NCBI GenBank assembly: GCA_022376925.1
Contig: JAIOJX010000005.1
Location: 12,862,501-12,926,500 of the forward strand
Direction: 5' to 3'
Length of the DNA: 64,000 nucleotides
Source of the DNA: Tragulus kanchil
Taxonomy: Eukaryota; Chordata; Mammalia; Artiodactyla; Tragulidae
Made by a program: the position numbers and the translations under genes
Part shown: positions 12,166 to 23,320 of the stretch, piece by piece
How positions within the stretch are numbered: position 1 is the stretch's first letter
Layout of the letters: every line of letters begins with the position of its first letter
Notes under the pieces: generated by a model
What the model was told of the DNA's origin: nothing
The model's input: only the letters and a program-made list of their open reading frames with translations
Databases searched by the model: none

Positions 12166-12489
12166 CCGAAGTTAGGAGCTCATCCTAGAACTCAAAATAC
12201 TTTGACATTTTTCGTATTGTAATTTCAAGACATTTTTTCTAAAAATTATTGTAATACTCTAATCTTACTAACGTACATCTGTTAAACTGTTTCTGAAACC
12301 ACAGTCTGAGTTTTGGAGATATTCTTATGGTAAAAATAGCCAATTCATGTTTGCGTATGAGTAATTAATTTATGGAGCTTCACCACTGTTTTCACTAAAG
12401 AGACAGCCCATGCCTAATCAAAAAATGGGGAGCTAGGACTCCCATCAATAAGAATTCTGACTAGTATAAACTCATAATTAGAAAGAACT

Positions 12490-12690
12490 TAACATTCATT
12501 ACAAATTTATTATATGACTGGTACTAATTATTATTTCATTTAGTCTCGTAAACGCCCTACGAGGGAAGTACTGCCATTCCCATTTTACAGGCAAGCAAAG
12601 AGGCTCAGAGGTTAAGACACTTAGCCACGGACATGCCGCTGCAAGTGATGAACAGATGCAAGCCCGGCCTGTGTGCTGAACTGCTGATGC
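12490..12690 (+). mobile_element. MIR SINE (copy at 13611-13811)
   Basis: The core reads 'cccattttacaggcaagcaa' then 'gaggctcagaggttaagaca', the conserved MIR core, followed by a degraded 'gcctgtgtgctgaactgc' region. Open frames crossing this area are therefore repeat-derived and not genes. Confidence 0.8.
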
Positions 12691-14334
12691 AGACAACGGT
12701 ACCCATGTCTACCACCTACAAGAAACTCACTTCTATAACCCAGAGAAGTTCAGACTTGATTTTTCTTGTTCTGTATCACTGTGCCTTTCAAGTACAACAC
12801 AGAGAAGCAAACAATGGAAACCAGGTCACTTTCCCGGTTTGCCTTATCTCTGCACTGACAGCAGCCAGCTCTCATGTAAACGCCAGGCACCACGCCTTAC
12901 GGCAGCGCCGAAGCCCTTTTTGTGCGCCAGCCCAGTCACGCCTTGCAGTGATTCAAGGGTGCAGGTCCCAGTCTCGTCTTCAGCTTTCAACAAGAAAACC
13001 GAGGCGTGCAGGGGGTTGCATAACACGCCCAGGGGGCACTCCGAGGGACTCCGTACTCTTAGTCCCCAGCTCCGCTGCCTAACAGGTTCACATCTCCTGT
13101 GTTAAATTAAATGTGTGGTTGAGGGATTAAGCTCTGTGACTGGACACCCACGGTCCCGTAGCCCCTCACTGCCCGCCAGCTAGGCTGTGAGCTTCCGGGG
13201 GGGAGCGGACACAGTCCTGTCCATCCTGTGCTTGGATTCAACAGGAGCAGGATAAATGAGGGATGAGAGGATAAATCTATACATCTCCGAAGTTAGGAGC
13301 TCATCCTAGAACTCAAAATACTTTGACATTTTTCGTATTGTAATTTCAAGACATTTTTTCTAAAAATTATTGTAATACTCTAATCTTACTAACGTACATC
13401 TGTTAAACTGTTTCTGAAACCACAGTCTGAGTTTTGGAGATATTCTTATGGTAAAAATAGCCAATTCATGTTTGCGTATGAGTAATTAATTTATGGAGCT
13501 TCACCACTGTTTTCACTAAAGAGACAGCCCATGCCTAATCAAAAAATGGGGAGCTAGGACTCCCATCAATAAGAATTCTGACTAGTATAAACTCATAATT
13601 AGAAAGAACTTAACATTCATTACAAATTTATTATATGACTGGTACTAATTATTATTTCATTTAGTCTCGTAAACGCCCTACGAGGGAAGTACTGCCATTC
13701 CCATTTTACAGGCAAGCAAAGAGGCTCAGAGGTTAAGACACTTAGCCACGGACATGCCGCTGCAAGTGATGAACAGATGCAAGCCCGGCCTGTGTGCTGA
13801 ACTGCTGATGCAGACAACGGTACCCATGTCTACCACCTACAAGAAACTCACTTCTATAACCCAGAGAAGTTCAGACTTGATTTTTCTTGTTCTGTATCAC
13901 TGTGCCTTTCAAGTACAACACAGAGAAGCAAACAATGGAAACCAGGTCACTTTCCCGGTTTGCCTTATCTCTGCACTGACAGCAGCCAGCTCTCATGTAA
14001 ACGCCAGGCACCACGCCTTACGGCAGCGCCGAAGCCCTTTTTGTGCGCCAGCCCAGTCACGCCTTGCAGTGATTCAAGGGTGCAGGTCCCAGTCTCGTCT
14101 TCATCTTTCAACAAGAAAACCGAGGCGTGCGGGGGTTGCATAACACGCCCAGGGGGCACTCCGAGGGACTCCGTACTCTTAGTCCCCAGCTCCGCTGCCT
14201 AACAGGTTCACATCTCCTGTGTTAAATTAAATGTGTGGTTGAGGGATTAAGCTCTGTATACCCTCCAGAGCAAAGTTACCATTATTTAACTTACACTGTT
14301 GTCTTTTTTTTCTCCCCAAGATATACTTTATAGT

Positions 14335-14667
14335 TTTTTTTTTTTTAAGATTTATTTTATTTATTTATCTTTTTGTGGGGTGGGGTGGGGAGGAAGGGGG
14401 ACGGGCAGGCCACTTCTATTGGTCTTTCATTTCTCTATTTTCATCCATCTTTGTTCTTTGGCCCGTGTGGGCCTCCCATCGCGGTGGCCTCTGTGATCGC
14501 AAAGCACCGGCTCTGGGCGCATGCGCTCCAGAGCTCCGGCTCGGTAATTGGACACATTGGTCCAGCCGCTCCGCGGCACGTGGGATCTTCCCAGGCCAGG
14601 GATCAAACCGGCGCCCCTTGCACTGCAAGGCGGTGTCCTTACCCACTGGGCCACTAGGGAAGCCTAG
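14335..14667 (-). mobile_element. CHR-type SINE, antisense
   Basis: It is a well-preserved body from a T-rich left end through 'ttttcatccatctttgttct', 'gcgcatgcgctccagagctc' and 'acgtgggatcttcccaggcc' to 'ccactgggccactagggaag'. It is one of two same-orientation copies about 200 bp apart. Confidence 0.88.
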
Positions 14668-14864
14668 TTTTGATACCAAAAGTTTCTATACTGTTACCAT
14701 ATAGGAAAATGGCTGATACATGGTATAAATTAAGAGAAAACTTAAGCAAAGGTTTTATATACTCAAGAATTTGGTTTATCACATCAATAGTATGTCTAGG
14801 TTAGTGAATGCTAATGAGCTTTTTTTTTTTCAACTTCATGCCATGAGCTCTTTTTCATTTATTT

Positions 14865-15156
14865 ATTAATTTTGGGGGGGGTGTTGGGGGAGGTAAGGAG
14901 GGGGCGGGCGGGCCACTTCTATTGGTCTTTCATTTCTCTATTTTCATCCATCTTTGTTCTTTGTCCCGTGTGGGCCTCCCATTGCGGTGGCCTCTGTGGT
15001 CGCAGAGCACTGGCTCTGGACGCATACGCTCCAGAGCTCCGGCTCGGTAATTGGACACATTCACGGCATGTGGGATCTTCCCAGACTAGGGATCGAACCG
15101 GCGTCCCTTGCACTGCAAGGCAGTGTCCCTACCCACTGGACCACCAGGGAAGCCCT
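14865..15156 (-). mobile_element. CHR-type SINE, antisense, internally shortened
   Basis: Same family as 14335-14667 but missing about 20 bases after 'ttggacacat' near 15060, where other copies read 'tggtccagccgctccg'. The duplicate at about 16050-16330 carries the same deletion, which shows the two share this element and were not independent insertions. Confidence 0.85.
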
Positions 15157-15257
15157 GCTAAATGAGCTTTTAATGTAAGTCATCGTAAAGAGTCAACTTT
15201 GGAGAAAACTATGCTTCCTCTCTTGTAATAATCTGTAATGGAAGAGAAAATAAAAAA

Positions 15258-15258
15258 T

Positions 15259-15289
<31 letters not shown>

Positions 15290-15296
15290 TTATATA
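15258..15296. repeat. AT-rich microsatellite (copy at 16433-16470)
   Basis: A (TA)n run passes into ttta/tatt repeats immediately left of the BovB 3' end. Both block copies have the same or nearly the same number of repeat units. Confidence 0.8.
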
Positions 15297-15301
15297 GAGA
15301 A

Positions 15302-15640
15302 TTGTGGAGATGAAGAAGGACTGCAAGGAGATCAAACCAGTCAATCCTTAGACAAATCAACCCTGAGGATTCACTGGAAGGACTGATGCTGAAGCTGAAG
15401 ATCCAGTACTTTGGCCGCCTGACATGAAGAGCAGACCTGGAAAAGACCCTGATGCTGGGCAGGACTGGAGGGAAAAGGAGAAGGGGCGGCAGAGGATGAG
15501 ACGGTTGACAGCCTCGCCGACTCAATGGACATGAATTTGATCAAACTCCCGGAGACAGTGAAGGAGAGAGGCGACGGGAGGGCTCCAGCCCATGGGGTCG
15601 CAGAGTCAGGCACGACCGTGAGACCAAACCACCACAACAG
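15302..15640 (+). mobile_element. BovB (RTE) LINE 3' end, sense
   Basis: Diagnostic BovB text is present in order: 'ggagatcaaaccagtcaatc', 'ggaaggactgatgctgaagc', 'aaaagaccctgatgctgggc', 'gactcaatggacatgaattt' and 'ggggtcgcagagtcaggcac'. BovB is abundant in ruminants. The 110- and 94-codon antisense open frames here are repeat-derived. Duplicate copy at about 16475-16813. Confidence 0.9.
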
Positions 15641-15644
15641 CAGG

Positions 15645-15740
15645 TGGAAAGGCATAACTGAATCACTCTGCTGTACACCTGAAACTAAGCCAGCATTTTA
15701 AGTCAACTATATTTCAACAAAATTTTAAAACCCAACCACA
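15645..15740 (+). mobile_element. L1 3' terminal piece (copy at 16820-16915)
   Basis: It reads 'ataactgaatcactctgctg', 'tacacctgaaactaagccag', and 'tcaactatatttcaacaaaa', the standard artiodactyl L1 3' terminus, followed by an A-rich tail. Confidence 0.8.
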
Positions 15741-16432
15741 AAAATAAATAAAAATTGAAATTATGAGAGCATAACATTTGAAGTTACTTTATCGAAGAAG
15801 AGATCCTGAAGGCAAGTAAGCACATTAAAAGATGCTGAATAGTATTAGTAATTAAGGAAATACAAATTAAAACTGCCCCCCAAACCCTTGCCGTATTAGA
15901 CACCCACTAAAATGACTAAAATTTAAAAAGTGGGTAACAGTGTTGATAAGGATGTGAAGCAACTGAAACTCTCATATATTCGATGGGGGGGGAAAAAAAG
16001 GTTTCTATTGGTCTTTCAACTTCATGCCATGAGCTCTTTTCATTTATTTATTAATTTTGGGGGATGTTGGGGAGGTAAGGAGGGGCGGGCCACTTCTATT
16101 GGTCTTTCATTTCTCTATTTTCATCCATCTTTGTTCTTTGTCCCGTGTGGGCCTCCCATTGCGGTGGCCTCTGTGGTCGCAGAGCACTGGCTCTGGACGC
16201 ATACGCTCCAGAGCTCCGGCTCGGTAATTGGACACATTCACGGCATGTGGGATCTTCCCAGACTAGGGATCGAACGGCCCCTTGCACTGCAAGGCAGTGT
16301 CCCTACCCACTGGACCACCAGGGAAGCCCTGCTAAATGAGCTTTTAATGTAAGTCATCGTAAAGAGTCAACTTTGGAGAAAACTATGCTTCCTCTCTTGT
16401 AATAATCTGTAATGGAAGAGAAAATAAAAAAT

Positions 16433-16463
<31 letters not shown>

Positions 16464-16974
16464 TTATATAGAGAATTGTGGAGATGAAGAAGGACTGCAA
16501 GGAGATCAAACCAGTCAATCCTTAGACAAATCAACCCTGAGGATTCACTGGAAGGACTGATGCTGAAGCTGAAGATCCAGTACTTTGGCCGCCTGACATG
16601 AAGAGCAGACCTGGAAAAGACCCTGATGCTGGGCAGGACTGGAGGGAAAAGGAGAAGGGGCGGCAGAGGATGAGACGGTTGACAGCCTCGCCGACTCAAT
16701 GGACATGAATTTGATCAAACTCCCGGAGACAGTGAAGGAGAGAGGCGACGGGAGGGCTCCAGCCCATGGGGTCGCAGAGTCAGGCACGACCGTGAGACCA
16801 AACCACCACAACAGCAGGTGGAAAGGCATAACTGAATCACTCTGCTGTACACCTGAAACTAAGCCAGCATTTTAAGTCAACTATATTTCAACAAAATTTT
16901 AAAACCCAACCACAAAAATAAATAAAAATTGAAATTATGAGAGCATAACATTTGAAGTTACTTTATCGAAGAAG

Positions 16975-17320
16975 AGATCCTGAAGGCAAGTAAGCACATT
17001 AAAAGATGCTGAATAGTATTAGTAATTAAGGAAATACAAATTAAAACTGCCCCCCAAACCCTTGCCGTATTAGACACCCACTAAAATGACTAAAATTTAA
17101 AAAGTGGGTAACAGTGTTGATAAGGATGTGAAGCAACTGAAACTCTCATATATTCGATGGCAGGACTGAGAAAGAGAAGAGCCACTTTCAGAAGCACCTG
17201 ACAGTTTTTGAAAAACAAAACATGTACTGACCATACGAGCAAGCAATCACCATCCTGGATATTTTACCGAAAGAAATGAAAACTGACATCACAAAAACAC
17301 TTGTTAAAAAAAGAGTCAAC
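16975..17320 (+). mobile_element. L1 fragment, sense, diverged
   Basis: A recognisable L1 ORF2/3' UTR junction region: 'aaggaaatacaaattaaaac', 'gggtaacagtgttgataagg', 'ccatacgagcaagcaatcac'. Its left half occurs three times (15822, 16997 and 18164) because two block duplications overlap here. Confidence 0.7.
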
Positions 17321-17470
17321 TTTGGGGATCTCCCTGGTGGTCCAGTGGTTAAGACGCCATGCTCCCAATGCAGGGGGCGCAAGTGCAATCCCTGGTCAGA
17401 GAGCTAGATCCCACATGCCACAATTAAAACCCAGTGCAGCCAGACTGAAATAAATAGATAATTAAAAAAG
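17321..17470 (+). mobile_element. CHR-type SINE (copy at about 18487-18637)
   Basis: It begins 'ggggatctccctggtggtcc', then 'aatccctggtcagagagcta', then 'cccagtgcagccagactgaa' and an A-rich tail 'ataaatagataattaaaaaa'. It is inserted in the L1 fragment. Confidence 0.75.
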
Positions 17471-17789
17471 AGAGATACACAGAAATATCTTTTAAAAAGT
17501 CAAAATGCTCACTCTGCAAACATTTTCTCCTCTACGCAGATAATATATGTCCTCAGCACTATTTTAAAGCATAAAGGAGAGTCTCTGTCATTATTGCTAA
17601 AACAAACAAAAAAGTCTTCAACAAAAAGACGATAAAGCCACGTGGTTAAGCACTTCAGAGAGATCCCTGCTCTGGAGAAGCCCCCTGTCGCCAGGATCTG
17701 AGCACAGACATCAAACCCGAGACCAGGGAGACTCTGCATCATCACACAAAAGTCAAAACCAAAAGTTACAGGGAGACGACGGAGTCGCT

Positions 17790-17995
17790 GCTAAGTGGAT
17801 GACGGCCCTCCCCCCGCCCACGAGCACCGACGGGGCGACGCGGCGCCGGGGCCGCCTCCGCCGCCAGGGGGCCGCCTGGGGCTCTTCCTCGGCTGGAGCC
17901 ACGTCCCGGGCGCGGGGAGAGCAGACGGCAAGAACACGCTCAGGTGTTTACTACGTGAACCAACGGGTTTCAAGGCCTGAGGGGGCGGTGTGGGG
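17790..17995. other. Very CpG-dense segment (copy at 18957-19162)
   Basis: About 20 CpG dinucleotides fall within roughly 130 bp (17795-17930), far above the surrounding AT-rich L1/SINE sequence. It lies directly left of an antisense BovB end. Open frames exist on both strands but no known protein is seen. It could be a small CpG island or GC-rich repeat-associated sequence; length is near the lower limit for an island. Confidence 0.5.
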
Positions 17996-19192
17996 GAAAC
18001 CTGGCTCCCCGTTGCGGTTCCGTCGCTGAGCTGTGTCTGTCTCTTCGCAGCCCGTGGACTGCAGCACGCCAGGCTTCCCTGTCCTCCACCAAATCCCGGA
18101 GTTTGCTCCCGACTCACGTCCACCGAGTCCGTGATGCCATGCAACTATCTCATCCCCTGAAGGCTTAAAAGATGCTGAATAGTATTAGTAATTAAGGAAA
18201 TACAAATTAAAACTGCCCCCCAAACCCTTGCCGTATTAGACACCCACTAAAATGACTAAAATTTAAAAAGTGGGTAACAGTGTTGATAAGGATGTGAAGC
18301 AACTGAAACTCTCATATATTCGATGGCAGGACTGAGAAAGAGAAGAGCCACTTTCAGAAGCACCTGACAGTTTTTGAAAAACAAAACATGTACTGACCAT
18401 ACGAGCAAGCAATCACCATCCTGGATATTTTACCGAAAGAAATGAAAACTGACATCACAAAAACACTTGTTAAAAAAAGAGTCAACTTTGGGGATCTCCC
18501 TGGTGGTCCAGTGGTTAAGACGCCATGCTCCCAATGCAGGGGGCGCAAGTGCAATCCCTGGTCAGAGAGCTAGATCCCACATGCCACAATTAAAACCCAG
18601 TGCAGCCAGACTGAAATAAATAGATAATTAAAAAAGAGAGATACACAGAAATATTTTTTAAAAAAGTCAAAATGCTCACTCTGCAAACATTTTCTCCTCT
18701 ACGCAGATAATATATGTCCTCAGCACTATTTTAAAGCATAAAGGAGAGTCTCTGTCATTATTGCTAAAACAAACAAAAAAGTCTTCAACAAAAAGACGAT
18801 AAAGCCACGTGGTTAAGCACTTCAGAGAGATCCCTGCTCTGGAGAAGCCCCCTGTCGCCAGGATCTGAGCACAGACATCAAACCCGAGACCAGGGAGACT
18901 CTGCATCATCACACAAAAGTCAAAACCAAAAGTTACAGGGAGACGACGGAGTCGCTGCTAAGTGGATGACGGCCCTCCCCCCGCCCACGAGCACCGACGG
19001 GGCGACGCGGCGCCGGGGCCGCCTCCGCCGCCAGGGGGCCGCCTGGGGCTCTTCCTCGGCTGGAGCCACGTCCCGGGCGCGGGGAGAGCAGACGGCAAGA
19101 ACACGCTCAGGTGTTTACTACGTGAACCAACGGGTTTCAAGGCCTGAGGGGGCGGTGTGGGGGAAACCTGGCTCCCCGTTGCGGTTCCGTCG

Positions 19193-19465
19193 CTGAGCTG
19201 TGTCTGTCTCTTCGCAGCCCGTGGACTGCAGCACGCCAGGCTTCCCTGTCCTCCACCAAATCCCGGAGTTTGCTCCCGACTCACGTCCACCGAGTCCGTG
19301 ATGCCATGCAACTATCTCATCCCCTGCGGCCCCTTCTCTCCTGCCCTCACTCTGCCCCAACAGCACCAGGGTCTTTCCCAATGAGTCGGCTCTTTGCACC
19401 AGGTTGGCCAGAGTCCTGGAGCTTCAGCATCGGTCCTTCTAATAAATATTCAGCTCCCTGAGACA
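19193..19465 (-). mobile_element. BovB (RTE) LINE 3' end, antisense
   Basis: The plus strand shows BovB in antisense order: 'cgtggactgcagcacgccag', 'ctgtcctccaccaaatcccg', 'tttcccaatgagtcggctct', 'tcagcatcggtccttctaat'. A piece truncated by the block junction is at 18026-18160. Confidence 0.88.
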
Positions 19466-19662
19466 GAGGGAATACAGTAAGGGAGGTTGAGTCTGGCACT
19501 CCAAAGAGGAGGCTGCACTCCCCCAGAGCCAGCTGTCCAGGTCCCAATACTCGGGGAAGACGCAGGGGCATCAGTGGTTGAGCACTGTGAACTTCATTCT
19601 GCTCGGAGCGTGATGCTTTCACCAAGAATTAGTAGAAAGGAATCCAGTCTCACCCTCTCCAG

Positions 19663-19866
19663 TCTGTGCGTGCTCAGTCGTGTCCAACTCTTCGAAACTC
19701 TATGGACTGTAGCCCACCGGGCTCTTCTGTTCATGGGATGCCCAGGCAGGAATACTGGAGTGAGTTGCCATTTCCTTTGCCATGGGATCTTCCTGACCCA
19801 GGGATTGAACCCGCATCTCTGGCATTGGCAGGCAGATTCTTTACCACTGCGCCACCGGGGAGGTCT
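19663..19866 (-). mobile_element. Bov-tA/Bov-A type SINE, antisense
   Basis: The plus strand reads 'cgtgctcagtcgtgtccaac', 'tatggactgtagcccaccgg', 'gccatgggatcttcctgacc' and 'ggcaggcagattctttacca', the antisense of the bovid Bov-A unit followed by its tRNA-like head. The right part is repeated at 20906-21003 because of duplication 6. This family is a marker of bovid/pecoran genomes. Confidence 0.92.
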
Positions 19867-19969
19867 AGTTGTGCTCTCCAATGCACATGGAAATAAACAT
19901 CCTTGAGAACAGAGAGCACTGCCCTTAGCAAGCTGTTCCTCCCAAATGCTCAAAAGATGCTTGTGAGAG

Positions 19970-19991
19970 AGGAGGAGGAGGAGGAGGAGGG
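19970..19991. repeat. GGA trinucleotide repeat (copy at 21104-21126)
   Basis: A short (gag/gga)n run inside the duplicated block. An overlapping open frame with a glutamate run is explained by it. Confidence 0.8.
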
Positions 19992-20009
19992 CAGCCACTT
20001 CAAGGAAGC

Positions 20010-20905
20010 GTTTCTTGGGAGTTACTTGGAGATGAAAAAATGCAAGTCAGTGTTTAGACCCTCTAACACGTCTCTCCTAATCCAAGCAGCGTGTCACCAA
20101 GTTTACTGGTCCTGTTCACTACAGCCCTGACAGAGGAGGGGAGGTTCTGATCTCAGCTGACGGCTCTCCACCGTGGGGCTCTAAGCACTCATTCTTCTGA
20201 ACAGGGAATTTTAAACAGGTATATTCTACAAGCCCAATTTTCTGCTGCATGGTCTCTGACTATAAAGCACAAAATTTTGTCAACCTAACACAACTGTCTT
20301 ATTTCAGAAAACCGTTCCTATTTTCACCCTTTATACCAACCAAATCAGCACTTTAAAGGCACAGCTCCTTTCGTGGACTCTACCACTTCTTTGAGCTTTT
20401 CCACTGTTAAATGTGAAAAAAAAGGGGATACTGTAATACAAACCTTCTTACCACAGTTCTGAAAAAAGCACATTTGTTCTTTGGCTATAGTACAGAATCC
20501 TCTCACGGTAATTACTGATGCGACTCAGGGCAATGTGAGAAAAGACTGAATATGAGGGAAACAAAAAAGTGAAAAAGAAACCAAAGAGCCCGCTCACCCT
20601 TACAAAGCTGCGCCACCCCCCAAGTCACACATGCGGGCAAGAAACCACAGAACAGCTCCTGCTGGATTTCTGTTTCTGTTGCTGTTCACAGCTGTGACTG
20701 GCATTCTGGTGTTCAGTCTTACAAAAGTGCAAATGGTGGAACTTGTACAAGCAGAAGAAAGGCTGCAGCTACGAGGGCCCCTGGCAGGAAGGAGGGGAAC
20801 ACTCCTCGCCCATCGGGGTCTGCCTCTCGGCAAATGGCTTTCAGTGCGACATACTTTCTTTTCTGAACTTTGTTTTCTCTTTCTTAACTGATCAGTGAGA
20901 ACAAC
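20010..20905. other. Unassigned sequence (copy 21146-22040)
   Basis: No recognised repeat or gene. A plus-strand open frame at 20631-20891 encodes a hydrophobic start that resembles a signal peptide, but it has no homology I can recall. A minus-strand frame overlaps it. Treated as non-coding. Confidence 0.5.
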
Positions 20906-22374
20906 CATTTCCTTTGCCATGGGATCTTCCTGACCCAGGGATTGAACCCGCATCTCTGGCATTGGCAGGCAGATTCTTTACCACTGCGCCACCGGGAGGT
21001 CTAGTTGTGCTCTCAATGCACATGGAAATAAACATCCTTGAGAACAGAGAGCACTGCCCTTAGCAAGCTGTTCCTCCCAAATGCTCAAAAGATGCTTGTG
21101 AGAGAGGAGGAGGAGGAGGAGGAGGGCAGCCACTTCAAGGAAGCGTTTCTTGGGAGTTACTTGGAGATGAAAAAATGCAAGTCAGTGTTTAGACCCTCTA
21201 ACACGTCTCTCCTAATCCAAGCAGCGTGTCACCAAGTTTACTGGTCCTGTTCACTACAGCCCTGACAGAGGAGGGGAGGTTCTGATCTCAGCTGACGGCT
21301 CTCCACCGTGGGGCTCTAAGCACTCATTCTTCTGAACAGGGAATTTTAAACAGGTATATTCTACAAGCCCAATTTTCTGCTGCATGGTCTCTGACTATAA
21401 AGCACAAAATTTTGTCAACCTAACACAACTGTCTTATTTCAGAAAACCGTTCCTATTTTCACCCTTTATACCAACCAAATCAGCACTTTAAAGGCACAGC
21501 TCCTTTCGTGGACTCTACCACTTCTTTGAGCTTTTCCACTGTTAAATGTGAAAAAAAAGGGGATACTGTAATACAAACCTTCTTACCACAGTTCTGAAAA
21601 AAGCACATTTGTTCTTTGGCTATAGTACAGAATCCTCTCACGGTAATTACTGATGCGACTCAGGGCAATGTGAGAAAAGACTGAATATGAGGGAAACAAA
21701 AAAGTGAAAAAGAAACCAAAGAGCCCGCTCACCCTTACAAAGCTGCGCCACCCCCCAAGTCACACATGCGGGCAAGAAACCACAGAACAGCTCCTGCTGG
21801 ATTTCTGTTTCTGTTGCTGTTCACAGCTGTGACTGGCATTCTGGTGTTCAGTCTTACAAAAGTGCAAATGGTGGAACTTGTACAAGCAGAAGAAAGGCTG
21901 CAGCTACGAGGGCCCCTGGCAGGAAGGAGGGGAACACTCCTCGCCCATCGGGGTCTGCCTCTCGGCAAATGGCTTTCAGTGCGACATACTTTCTTTTCTG
22001 AACTTTGTTTTCTCTTTCTTAACTGATCAGTGAGAACAACATTTTTCAAAAAACTGTCTGGTTCAAGATAAACCAGCAAGGAACACATCCTTGAAGTTTC
22101 CAGTACAAAGAAATGGTGAGAAAGCCGAAGGGGCTCGCATGGGTTTTCCGGAAGAATTTTACCTACTCTGTTAAAGAACTTGCCCTTAATCCTGAAGCTC
22201 AGTTTTTCAAAATACTGCATGCAAAATAATTTACGGTGGTACAAGAACCTTTAATAGTTACCTATTTACTTGTGCCATCAGCTTCTGTTTGTGTCAAGTG
22301 ATACTGGATTTCCATGTATAAGAAAAGTATTTGACTAAAAAAATTTTTCTCTCTTTTAGGTAAGGTAAACTGAT

Positions 22375-22478
22375 CGCATGTGGCTTACAGGAGCTTAGCT
22401 CCCCGCCCCCACCCCAATCAGGAACTCAGGGCCTCTGCAGTGGAAGTGGACTGCCAGGGAATTCCCTAAGAAGCATAT
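22375..22478 (-). mobile_element. CHR-type SINE fragment, antisense (copy at 23485-23588)
   Basis: It reads 'aggagcttagctccccgccc', 'ctctgcagtggaagtggact' and 'gccagggaattccctaagaa', the antisense of a CHR SINE head. Confidence 0.65.
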
Positions 22479-22959
22479 TTTAAAATATACCTTTAAAACG
22501 AGCTGACTTAAAGCGACCAGAAGCAGCACAGCCGATTCGTGGATATGACGAATCCTGTGAGGCTCTGGTTGACGAAGGCGAGGAAGCCGCGCTGGAGGCG
22601 CTCCCGGGTCTCACGATTGGCTGACCGGAATCCTATCTGAGATTCTGAATTTTTCGATAGCTAGCTAGACGGCGCCGCAGTGTTTAGCAGACAGAGTTAA
22701 AGGGAATTCAAGCCAGAGAGTGAAGGGACAGGAAGCTGGCCTGTCCTCCGACCGAGGCCTGTGTCAACCCCTGTCTGGCACAGGGCCCACAGCAGAGGAA
22801 AGCCAGACAAGTGTAAGGCAGGTTTGCACGGGAGAAGGCATGTTGTAAGTAGCATAAAGCTGGCTAAAGGGAGAGGGCAAGTAATCCACAATGGAAACCA
22901 CAAATACCTTTGAGAAGGCAGTAGAGGGAAGGAGCCAGGCCAGGTCTGGAGCAGGACAG

Positions 22960-23320
22960 TGCGGGCAGAGGGCGGAGGGGAGGCCCAGGCACGGCGGGGC
23001 ATGCGGGCCCCAGGAGGAAGAGTGGGCGGCCGGGGCAGCTGGACGGAGGGGCCAGGAGAGAGCGGGTGGAGGCGAGGCCGGGGGCGGGGCCGGCAGCGGG
23101 GCGCCGCGGGCCGAGCCATCAGGAGAGCGGCGCTGTTCTCAGCGCGAGGAGAAGCCGCCACACGGGCGTCTGCGGCAAGGGGTCCTGCGTGGAGGGTGAC
23201 GGAGGCAGGGGCTGGGCGAGGCCCGGGCTTCCGGACAGGACGGGCCGCCTGGCCTAAGGGCGGTGGGAGGGACGTGACATCTGGCCACATGCGGGATCCT
23301 GGTGACGGCCGGCTGGCGGG
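22960..23320. other. CpG-rich segment (copy at 24070-24440)
   Basis: GC-rich with frequent CpG, including 'ggcgaggccgggggcgggg' (an Sp1-like GC box at about 23080-23095). A 209-codon minus-strand frame runs 22697-23326 and a 275-codon frame runs through the second copy at 23807-24634. I recognise no domain in either; they are Pro/Arg/Ala-rich, as expected of GC-rich non-coding DNA. Could be a promoter-like CpG island. Confidence 0.45.

Larger units (their letters stand above)
12018..14257. repeat. Tandem duplication 3 (offset about 1121 bp)
   Basis: Copy A is about 12018-13136 and copy B about 13138-14257. Copy B is altered mainly at its left end (13165-13205) and around 14104-14133. Both contain the L2 tail and the MIR listed below. 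Confidence 0.92.
14829..17161. repeat. Tandem duplication 4 (offset about 1175-1186 bp)
   Basis: Copy A is about 14831-15987 and copy B about 16017-17160. The join at 15988-16016 contains G and A runs and a short repeated SINE phrase. The block holds a SINE, an AT microsatellite, a BovB 3' end and L1 pieces. Confidence 0.92.
16997..19326. repeat. Tandem duplication 5 (offset about 1166 bp)
   Basis: Copy A is about 16997-18159 and copy B about 18164-19326, sharing its first 160 bp with duplication 4, so that piece is present three times. The junction sits inside an antisense BovB end: 18026-18160 is the truncated copy. Confidence 0.92.
19769..22040. repeat. Tandem duplication 6 (offset about 1136 bp)
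   Basis: Copy A is about 19769-20905 and copy B about 20906-22040. The left boundary falls inside a Bov-tA SINE and the copies abut without spacer. The interior is single-copy sequence of unknown function. Confidence 0.92.

Noticed and set aside
15193..15655. Antisense frames of 110 and 94 codons (repeated at 16367-16829)
   Set aside because: They are translations of BovB LINE 3' sequence and an AT microsatellite.
20631..20891. Plus-strand frame starting with a signal-peptide-like hydrophobic stretch
   Set aside because: An antisense frame of similar length overlaps, no homology is recognised, and no promoter or splice context supports it.
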